DNA from: Micromonospora sp. RHAY321 | GTDB lineage: Bacteria > Actinomycetota > Actinomycetes > Mycobacteriales > Micromonosporaceae | Assembly: GCF_023896955.1 (NCBI RefSeq) | Contig: NZ_JAMHIW010000002.1 | Location: forward strand, 682,001 to 746,000 | Length of the DNA: 64,000 nt | Direction: 5' to 3' | Shown: one piece after another, positions 55,988 through 62,193 of the stretch | Layout: the number at the start of each line of letters is the position of its first letter | How positions within the stretch are numbered: the stretch's first letter is position 1 | The notes under the pieces: model-generated | Told to the model about the DNA's origin: nothing | What the model saw: only the letters and a program-made list of their open reading frames with translations | Database searches by the model: none | Program-made: the position numbers and the translations under genes

Positions 55988-56137
55988 CCTGCCGGTCCTC
56001 GCCATTCACCCAGGATCCTAGGATGCCTTACGGGTTGTGACCCCGCCGCCCGAACGTCGGACCGAATCGCGCCGACCGGACCGGTGGCGCCAGGCGCCCA
56101 GATCGCCGGACAATGACGGGGGAGCAGGGGGGTGCAC

Positions 56138-56317
56138 ATGGCCGAGCAGCCGTTCACCGATGACGAGTACGAGTTCCTGCGCCACATCCGGTTCGGGGAG
56201 TTGCCGCCCGCCGTCCGCCCCGACGAGCGGGTCGAGCTGACCGAGAGCGAAGCACGGCGTGACCAGCCCGACCCGTTGGACGACCCGGTTCACTGGAACC
56301 TGCGCCACGCCGGCTGA
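56138..56317 (+). CDS. Small acidic protein, unknown function
   Basis: This soluble protein of 59 residues is acidic (FTDDEYEFLRHIRFGELPPAVRPDERVELTE) with a C-terminal DDPVHWNLRHAG. A purine-rich RBS (GGGGGAG, then GGGGGG) precedes ATG 56138. It is followed by a strong hairpin. No family is recognised, but the composition and RBS support a real gene. Confidence 0.65.
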   Translation: MAEQPFTDDEYEFLRHIRFGELPPAVRPDERVELTESEARRDQPDPLDDPVHWNLRHAG

Positions 56318-56328
56318 GAACGCGAAAC

Positions 56329-56356
56329 GGGCCGCGGGTGTCGCCACCCGCGGCCC
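56329..56356. terminator. Bidirectional terminator hairpin
   Basis: GGGCCGCGGGTG and CACCCGCGGCCC pair perfectly (12 bp) around a 4-nt loop, between the small acidic-protein gene and the convergent nucleotidase gene. Confidence 0.85.
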
Positions 56357-56377
56357 GCCGCGACACGAACCCGCCGG

Positions 56378-58171
56378 TCAGAAGACCGGCACGCCCTCGC
56401 GTACCAGCCGCCAGTTGGGCTGGAAGAAGTCGGCCGGGTCGATCGTGCCCCTGGCCTGCGCCCAGTCGATGAGCAGTTGGCGGATCTCCTGCTGCGCGTT
56501 GTAGACCTGGGTCTTCACGATGCCGGGGAAGTTGCCGCCACCGCTGCGCCGGTAGTTGTTCACCGCCATGACGAACTGCGCCTCGTCCGGCACCGGCGTG
56601 TCCGTGCCGGGCAGCACCAGCCGGGTGATCCGCTGGCCCACCGGCTTGGAGATGTCGATGTCGTAGTCCAGGCCGGAGATTACGTCGTAGTTGTAGTCCG
56701 GCACCGTCGGCGAGTCGCTGATCTGCTCGGGGTCGACGGGGGCGCCCGGCGCGAACGTCCGGAAGTACTTCGCCGAGTACTCCAGGTACGCGCGCACCTC
56801 GGCGCCGCTGAGCACGACCGCCTCGAGGGTGTTGTCGAAGACGTACAGCCCGGCGACGTCGCGGATCTTCACGTCACCGGCCGGGAAGACCGCCGTGCGG
56901 CTGAACGGCGACGCCTGCGACAGCACCGGCAGGTTGGCGTACGGCGTGCCGGCCAGCGCCGTGCTGACCGCCTCGGCCTGCACGTGGTTGATGAAGTCCA
57001 GGATCGGGGTGTCCTTGTACCGCGACTCGACGGTGGACATCTCGACCGTGGCCTGTGCCACGACCTGGTTGACGTACGCCACGGTCTTCTGGTGCTGGGC
57101 CCGCACCGCGGCGAGCACCTTCGGGTCCTCCACCACCGTGTTGGTGTTCAGCATGGTGGCGGCCTTCTTGGTGATCGTCCACCGGCCGTGCTCGCGGGCG
57201 AGGGTGAAGTCCATCCGGGTGAGCCGTTGACCCCACTTCGATGGCTCGGAGAGCAGCACCTGCGCGCCGGTCTGCTCGTTGGTGACGAACTTCTCGACCA
57301 CCTCGTTGTGCGCGTGACCGAAGAGGATCGCGTCGATCCCCGGCACCTGCTGGGCGATCAGCGCCGTGGGGTTCTCGTTGGGCAGCTCCGGGCCGTAGCT
57401 GGAGGTGCCGCTGTCGCCGCCGTGCGCGGAGATCAGCACGATGTCCGCGCCCCGGGCCCGCATGATCGGCACGTACTTCGCCGCCGTGGCGATCATGTCG
57501 TCGAACCGCAGCTTGCCCTCGACGTTGCCCTTGTCCCAGATCGCCACGCCGGGGTTGGTCAGGCCGAGGATGCCGACCCGCAGGGTCGGTGCGGCGAAAC
57601 CGAGGGAGACCTTCTTGATGACGTACGGCAGGAAGGCCGGCTTGCCGGTCTTCGCGTTGACGGCGTTCGCGGCGAGGGCCGGGAAGCCGAGCTGGCGGAT
57701 CCACAGGTCCAGCAGCGGCAGGCCGTAGTTGAATTCGTGGTTGCCCAGCGTCACCGCGTCGTAGTCGATGACGTTCATGGCCCGGGCCATCGGGTGCTTC
57801 TCCCCGGTGGCCGTGATCGGCTCCTGCTTGGCGTAGTACGTGGCGAGCGGCGTGCCCTGGATGGTGTCGCCGGCGTCCAGCACCAGCGTCGCCTTGCCGC
57901 GCCGCTCCCGCCGGATCTGGTTGATGAGGGTGGCCAGCTTCGCCACGCCGATGTCGTTGTGCTTGCTGTCGTCGTACTCGGCGTCGCGGTAGTAGTCCCA
58001 GTTGTAGACGTTGCCGTGGGTGTCCGACGTGCCCAGGAGGGTGAGGTCCCAGGTGCGTGACCGGGCCGCGTCGGCCGCCTGCGCGGGCGCGGCGGCGATC
58101 AGCGGGGCGGTCGCCGCCGCGGCCGCGGCGGCGAGCACCTGGCGACGCGACGGGCCGGAGGGAGAGGTCAT
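56378..58171 (-). CDS. Tat-exported 5'-nucleotidase / 2',3'-cyclic phosphodiesterase family protein
   Basis: A twin-arginine signal (SGPSRRQVLAAAAAAATAPL) opens this 597-residue protein. The metallophosphatase domain has GTSDTHGNV, DAGDTIQGTPLA, LGNHEFNYG, SAHGGDSG, and GHAHNEV, which bind the two metal ions. The C-terminal substrate domain contains NVPVLSQASPF-like and NNYRRSGGGNFPG blocks typical of 5_nucleotid_C. It releases phosphate from nucleotides outside the cell. The ATG at 58171 has GGAAAGG upstream. Confidence 0.93.
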   Translation of the reverse strand: MTSPSGPSRRQVLAAAAAAATAPLIAAAPAQAADAARSRTWDLTLLGTSDTHGNVYNWDYYRDAEYDDSKHNDIGVAKLATLINQIRRERRGKATLVLDAGDTIQGTPLATYYAKQEPITATGEKHPMARAMNVIDYDAVTLGNHEFNYGLPLLDLWIRQLGFPALAANAVNAKTGKPAFLPYVIKKVSLGFAAPTLRVGILGLTNPGVAIWDKGNVEGKLRFDDMIATAAKYVPIMRARGADIVLISAHGGDSGTSSYGPELPNENPTALIAQQVPGIDAILFGHAHNEVVEKFVTNEQTGAQVLLSEPSKWGQRLTRMDFTLAREHGRWTITKKAATMLNTNTVVEDPKVLAAVRAQHQKTVAYVNQVVAQATVEMSTVESRYKDTPILDFINHVQAEAVSTALAGTPYANLPVLSQASPFSRTAVFPAGDVKIRDVAGLYVFDNTLEAVVLSGAEVRAYLEYSAKYFRTFAPGAPVDPEQISDSPTVPDYNYDVISGLDYDIDISKPVGQRITRLVLPGTDTPVPDEAQFVMAVNNYRRSGGGNFPGIVKTQVYNAQQEIRQLLIDWAQARGTIDPADFFQPNWRLVREGVPVF

Positions 58172-58350
58172 GACGTGCCTTTCCATGGGGGTGGACGCGC
58201 CTCGTGGGCGACTCGCGCACCATAACCAGCAGCAGTCACCGCCGCCACGCCAGCCCCGCCGTTCCCTGCGGTTTCCTCCCGGCGGCGTGGGGTAGGGCCG
58301 ACAGGGACGATGTTCGCGGGACGACACCCGCGCTGCGCGAGGAGATGTCG

Positions 58351-59928
58351 GTGAGTGAGGACCAGCACACCCAGCAGGACCCGACCAGCCAGTACGGCCA
58401 GCAGTCCGGCCAGCCCGGCCAGCAGCAGTCCCCACCCGGGTCGACCGGTGACATGACGCCGAAGCCGGACCACGGCGAGGAGTCGTACCGGGGCAGCGGA
58501 AAGCTCGACGGCAGGCGGGCGCTCATCACCGGCGGTGACTCGGGGATCGGTCGGGCCGTCGCGATCGCGTTCGCTCGCGAGGGCGCCGACGTGCTCATCT
58601 CGTACCTGGGCGAGGAGGAGGACGCCGACGCCCGCGAGACCATCCGCCTGGTGGAGGACGCCGGCCGGCGGGGCATCGCGGTACGCGGTGACATCACCGA
58701 CGAGGCGCACTGCCAGGAACTGGTCGACCGGGCGGTGCGCGACCTGGGCGGCATCGACATCCTGGTCAACAACGCGGCGTACCAGATGTCGCAGGACAAG
58801 GGCATCCTGGGGATCAGCACCGAGCAGTTCGACCGCGTGCTCAAGACCAACCTCTACGCGATGTTCTGGCTCTGCAAGGCCGCCATCCCACACCTGGGCG
58901 AAGGCGCGGCGATCATCAACACGGCGTCGATCCAGGCGTTCGACCCGTCGCCGCAGTTGCTGGACTACGCCACCACCAAGGCGGGGATCGCCAACTTCAC
59001 CAAGGCCCTCGCCGCCGACCTGGCCGAGAAGGGCATCCGCGTCAACGCGGTGGCGCCGGGCCCGGTCTGGACGCCGCTGATCCCGGCCACGATGCCGAGG
59101 GAGAAGGTGGAGCAGTTCGGCACCGACACCCCGGAGGGTCGCCCCGGCCAGCCGGCGGAGCTGGCCCCGGCGTACGTCTTCTTCGCCTCTCAGGAGTCCA
59201 GCTACGTCACGGGCGAGATCCTGGGCGTCACCGGCGGTACGGCTCGTTTCTCCCGCGGGCTCGTTGCCGTGTCCGCGTCAGCGCGGCCAGGCGGCGAAGC
59301 GTTGCCGGACGCGCCTGACGTCGCCGGGATTCAGGCCGTAGCGCCCGAAACGCTGGTCGGACAGCCGGTCCAGGTAACGCCCGGCGGCCCGCACGTCCGC
59401 CGGATCCAACGCCGGGTCGACCTGCCGGGCCAGCACCAGCAGCTCGGTCACGTCGTAGTGCTCCAGGGCCGCCGCAACGTCGATGAAGTCACGGACCTCC
59501 CGTCGGTTGACCAACGCCGCGATCTTGTTGGCGACCAGGTCGCGGACGTCCATCACCGGGCCGAGGTCCATCACCACCGGGCTCTGCTGACGGTCGAGCC
59601 GGGCCAGACTGAGCCGGATCTGCCGCCCGTCGCGGCTCACCACGAAGTCCTTCATGTCCCGGCCGTACCCGTCGAACAGGTCGGCGAGATCACTGTCCGG
59701 GTCGGCGTCGGTGACCACGTACCCGGCCCGCTCCAACGCCGCGCGCACCCCGGCCGAGGCCGCCGCAGCGGCGCCCTCCACGTCGGCGAAGAGGTCCACG
59801 TCCTCCGTGGGACGGGCCACCAGGCCGTGCGCCGCCCAGGCCACACCCCCGCCCAGCACGAACCGGTACGGCCCGGCCGCGGCCAACGCCACCCGGGCCA
59901 CCTCGCGGTAGAAGTCGTGCAGGTGTGA
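58351..59928 (+). CDS. SDR-family oxidoreductase with lost stop codon (3' run-on)
   Basis: A hydrophilic Gln/Pro-rich N-terminus (about 45 residues) precedes a short-chain dehydrogenase: ALITGGDSGIGRAVAIAFA (NADP-binding), LVNNAAYQ, catalytic Ser in NTASIQAF, and YATTKAG (YxxxK). The family normally ends a few residues after YVTGEILGVTGG, near 59243. Here the frame stays open to 59926-59928. The extra 220 or so residues are antisense to a well-supported leftward gene and show no domain. A mutated stop or a 3' frameshift is likely. GAGGAG 6 nt before GTG 58351 decides the start. Confidence 0.75.
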   Translation: MSEDQHTQQDPTSQYGQQSGQPGQQQSPPGSTGDMTPKPDHGEESYRGSGKLDGRRALITGGDSGIGRAVAIAFAREGADVLISYLGEEEDADARETIRLVEDAGRRGIAVRGDITDEAHCQELVDRAVRDLGGIDILVNNAAYQMSQDKGILGISTEQFDRVLKTNLYAMFWLCKAAIPHLGEGAAIINTASIQAFDPSPQLLDYATTKAGIANFTKALAADLAEKGIRVNAVAPGPVWTPLIPATMPREKVEQFGTDTPEGRPGQPAELAPAYVFFASQESSYVTGEILGVTGGTARFSRGLVAVSASARPGGEALPDAPDVAGIQAVAPETLVGQPVQVTPGGPHVRRIQRRVDLPGQHQQLGHVVVLQGRRNVDEVTDLPSVDQRRDLVGDQVADVHHRAEVHHHRALLTVEPGQTEPDLPPVAAHHEVLHVPAVPVEQVGEITVRVGVGDHVPGPLQRRAHPGRGRRSGALHVGEEVHVLRGTGHQAVRRPGHTPAQHEPVRPGRGQRHPGHLAVEVVQV

Positions 59929-59937
59929 GGACGTCAC
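59278..59937 (-). CDS. Nucleotidyltransferase of the AbiEii/MNT-like fold
   Basis: This protein of 219 residues has the minimal nucleotidyltransferase signature FVLGGGVAWAAHGLVARPTEDVDLFADV: the Gly-Gly pair, then two aspartates (EDVDL) as metal ligands. A helical domain (DLVANKIAALVNRREVRDFIDVAAAL) follows, as in AbiEii/AbiGii-type toxins. The GTG at 59937 overlaps the upstream gene's stop (GTGA), so the two are coupled. Such enzymes may add nucleotides to tRNA or to partner proteins. A toxin-antitoxin role is inference. Confidence 0.85.
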   Translation of the reverse strand: MTSSHLHDFYREVARVALAAAGPYRFVLGGGVAWAAHGLVARPTEDVDLFADVEGAAAAASAGVRAALERAGYVVTDADPDSDLADLFDGYGRDMKDFVVSRDGRQIRLSLARLDRQQSPVVMDLGPVMDVRDLVANKIAALVNRREVRDFIDVAAALEHYDVTELLVLARQVDPALDPADVRAAGRYLDRLSDQRFGRYGLNPGDVRRVRQRFAAWPR

Positions 59938-60314
59938 GCCGCGCGCAGGCCGCGGTGCCGGCTCTCCCACGCCTGGCGTACGCCCCGGGGCAGGTTGAGC
60001 AGCCGCCACACCCGCCGCAGTGTCCGGCCGTGGATCAGCACGCGCAGGTCCTCGGCGCGGGTGGTCTCACGCAGAACGTTCTCGTACATCCAGAGGAGCT
60101 GGTCCGGGTCGCCGAGGTCGAAGGTGCGCTCGGCGTTCCACATCAGGCGTACCGGCAGTTCCACCACACCCCGGGTCGGGCCGCGCAGCTCGACGAGCGT
60201 GCGCGCCACCACGGCGGGGCGACCCGGGCGGGCCAGGAAGGCCACGCCGGTCGTGGTGGGGGAGACGGCCTGCATGGTGTCAGGGTAACGCCCGCTGGTG
60301 CTCGTGTCGCTCAC
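59934..60314 (-). CDS. Unknown protein co-translated with the nucleotidyltransferase
   Basis: The product has up to 126 residues. A beta-rich N-terminal part (FLARPGRPAVVARTLVELRGPTRGVVELPVRLMW) is followed by a helical, Arg-rich C-terminus (RVWRLLNLPRGVRQAWESRHRGLRAA). It is not an AbiEi-type antitoxin by sequence. The start is uncertain: GTG 60314 or ATG 60275. The C-terminal region is basic enough for nucleic-acid binding. The 4-nt overlap with the next gene suggests the two act together. Confidence 0.7.
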   Translation of the reverse strand: MSDTSTSGRYPDTMQAVSPTTTGVAFLARPGRPAVVARTLVELRGPTRGVVELPVRLMWNAERTFDLGDPDQLLWMYENVLRETTRAEDLRVLIHGRTLRRVWRLLNLPRGVRQAWESRHRGLRAA

Positions 60315-61255
60315 GCCTTTCCAGTCTGGGCCGAACGCGCACCCTCAGGTGGCGCTGCTGAGTGGGTGCGGTGGCGGTTTGTGTGCCGGGTGCGTGGGGG
60401 GTGGGGTGGGGCCGCCGTGCCCGGCTCCGGGCGGTCAGGCTTGATCCCTGCGCCGGGCACGGCGGGCCCCACCCGTCGGTGGTCGCCGTCCGTCCCGGCG
60501 CGGCAGGTTCACCCCGCACTATCCGTCCTGGTGTACGCGCCGAAAGGCGGCGCCTCCGTGCTTCGTCGGTGGTCCCCGTCAGTCCTGACACCTCCGCTGG
60601 GATGGTCAGGCCGGACCGGCAGGCGGTCGCTGTCATAGGGGTGATACCTGTGAGGCATAAATATGCCTCTGAGGTATCTGGCGTCTTGTCGAGACCGGCC
60701 GGGTGTCGCCTCGTGGTGGGTGATCGACTCGTTGTCGGTGATGTCGTGGTGTCCTGGGGGGTGGGGATGCCCCGATGTCACGGATGCAGAGTGGATCACC
60801 ACCGCTGGGGCCGGTGTGACGCCGGAACGGTGGGGCGACCTGACCCGGGAGTGGCCTGTTGTCCGGTTCATGCCGCGTTGACGTGTGACCCGGTGCATCC
60901 GGGCGGCGGAATGGGGGCCGGTCGGGGGTCGTTACATACCCTGACGATCGCAGCACCACGGCCCGCCGCCCCGACCCCCAGGGTTGGAATGCCAGGCCAC
61001 CCCCGGTCGTTGCAGACCCCCTGAACGACGACCGCACCAGCACCCGCAGGACGGGGTGCCAGCGGATGGGCCACCCCCGGAATGACCCCGGCCCGGCGGT
61101 CGTTACACACAGACCCGGCGCCACGAGCCCTCCGCCCGTGACCCGCCGTGAGACTTTCCCCCGTGTTTGAGAAGCGCCGGACGAGGTGCTTGCACCCCTA
61201 TGCCGTTCCCCCGAGCGGTGATGAGGGTGTCTACCCCCGTGAAGGAGCTACCCCC
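60315..61255. other. About 0.94-kb non-coding leader upstream of secreted-protein copy 2
   Basis: It is homologous to the copy-1 leader. Copy 2 holds an extra block with a long hairpin (GGGCCGCCGTGCCCGGC at 60408-60424, pairing with 60452-60469 around a 27-nt loop). It also has the 36-bp paired palindrome, the GTCGTT/AACGAC inverted repeat (61006-61029), one 90-bp unit, and the conserved leader before the ATG. No coding frame is shared with copy 1. Confidence 0.65.
60643..60678. promoter_or_regulatory. 36-bp paired palindrome, copy 2
   Basis: It has the same structure as at 51595-51630, with AA instead of GA at the central spacer. All arm bases are identical between the two copies, while flanking bases differ. 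Confidence 0.7.
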
Positions 61256-61819
61256 ATGAACACGATCATCCGTAAGAGCATGCTGTCCGTTGCTGGTCTC
61301 GCGTTCGCCGGTGGTGTGTTCGCCGGCCCGATCGCCGCCCACGCCGCCACCCCGGTCGATGCGAAGCCGGTCGCGGTTGCCGTGCAGACCGCCAAGCCGA
61401 GCCCGCAGGGCGAGCAGTCCCGGATCACCCTGAACGACGAGCAGACCGCCAACGTGAAGGCGATCATCGCCGCGACGAAGAAGGCGGGCCTGCCCGAGCG
61501 GGCCGCGGTCATCTCGATCGCGACGAGCCTGCAGGAGTCGAAGCTGGAGAACCTGGGCCACCTCGGCGACCGCAACGACCACGACTCGCTGGGTTTGTTC
61601 CAGCAGCGACCGAGCTCGGGTTGGGGTACCCCGGAGCAGATCACCGACCCCGACTACTCGACCACCGCGTTCCTGAAGGGTTTGAAGCAGGTCGACGGGT
61701 GGCAGGACATGCCACTGACCGACGCCGCGCAGACCGTGCAGGTATCGGCGTACCCGGATGCCTACGCCCAGTGGGAGCAGCAGGCCACCGACCTCGTCGC
61801 CCAGCACTGGAACAGCTGA
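61256..61819 (+). CDS. Secreted lytic-transglycosylase-like protein, paralogue 2
   Basis: This paralogue of the 52264 gene has 187 residues. The signal peptide is identical and the catalytic-like block (SIATSLQESKLENLGHLGD, with QES) and SLGLFQQRPSSGWGTPEQI are unchanged. The copies differ mainly in the linker after the signal peptide (AKPSPQGEQSRITLNDEQTANVK here), which includes a two-residue insertion. ATG 61256 follows GAAGGAG. It is likely secreted and acts on the cell wall. Confidence 0.8.
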   Translation: MNTIIRKSMLSVAGLAFAGGVFAGPIAAHAATPVDAKPVAVAVQTAKPSPQGEQSRITLNDEQTANVKAIIAATKKAGLPERAAVISIATSLQESKLENLGHLGDRNDHDSLGLFQQRPSSGWGTPEQITDPDYSTTAFLKGLKQVDGWQDMPLTDAAQTVQVSAYPDAYAQWEQQATDLVAQHWNS

Positions 61820-61839
61820 CCCGCATAGAGCAATCTGAT

Positions 61840-61874
61840 CGCTGGCCGGCACCCGAGAGGGGTGTCGGCCAGCG
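61840..61874 (+). terminator. Terminator of secreted-protein copy 2
   Basis: CGCTGGCCGGCACCC and GGGTGTCGGCCAGCG form a stem with one mismatch, at the same place as the copy-1 terminator. Confidence 0.8.
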
Positions 61875-62193
61875 GTGTGGGTCGTAGGCTGGATGTCGCG
61901 ACCGCCGGTGGCCGGGGAATGATGCCGGGCCTGGGCTGGTTGTGGACAGTGTCGGTGTGACTCAGTGTCCCCGGGCCTCACCTAATATCGCCTTCGCGGA
62001 ATACCGTTCGGCTGGAGCCGCGTCGCGCCACTCGCCGAGAGGCGACCTGCACACCGACACCAGCGCCGCCCCCGGCCCACCGGCCGGGGGCGGCGCTGTC
62101 TGTGCCGGACGGTTCGGTGATCCCTCGGTTCGCGAAGCTGACTCGGTTGACCTATGTTCAGAGGGTCGCTCGCGTGGGAGGGGGTGTCGGGGG
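61875..62193. other. Intergenic region upstream of the formate dehydrogenase gene
   Basis: It contains a perfect 16-bp stem hairpin at 62062-62097 (AGCGCCGCCCCCGGCC and its complement, 4-nt loop) that could terminate or attenuate transcription. An AT-richer stretch (61975-62010, cctaatatcgcc) and TTGACC near 62147 are possible promoter parts. No tRNA-Sec or coding gene was found here. Confidence 0.5.
62062..62097. terminator. Perfect 16-bp stem-loop before the formate dehydrogenase gene
   Basis: Perfect self-complementary arms around CACC. No gene ends just before it, so it may act as attenuator of the downstream gene or as a back-up terminator for the secreted-protein gene. Confidence 0.55.

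Larger units (their letters stand above)
60370..61875 (+). repeat. 1.5-kb direct repeat, copy 2
   Basis: Second copy of the unit at 51327-52876, same orientation, starting about 9.04 kb downstream of copy 1. The two copies enclose the genes from the MFS pump to the nucleotidyltransferase pair. Confidence 0.9.

Noticed and set aside
56477..58060. Long rightward open frame across the nucleotidase gene
   Set aside because: Antisense to the metallophosphatase motifs; no homology-like features.
59244..59928. The SDR extension as a genuine extra domain
   Set aside because: It is antisense to a gene with clear nucleotidyltransferase motifs and has shadow-type composition; kept only as a stop-loss observation.
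51327..61875. Composite transposon bounded by the two repeats
   Set aside because: No transposase gene, no terminal inverted repeats and no target-site duplication were seen; the repeats are host-like genes with leaders.
61875..62193. tRNA-Sec gene next to the selenoprotein
   Set aside because: No cloverleaf with a long variable arm or a UCA anticodon context was found in the region.
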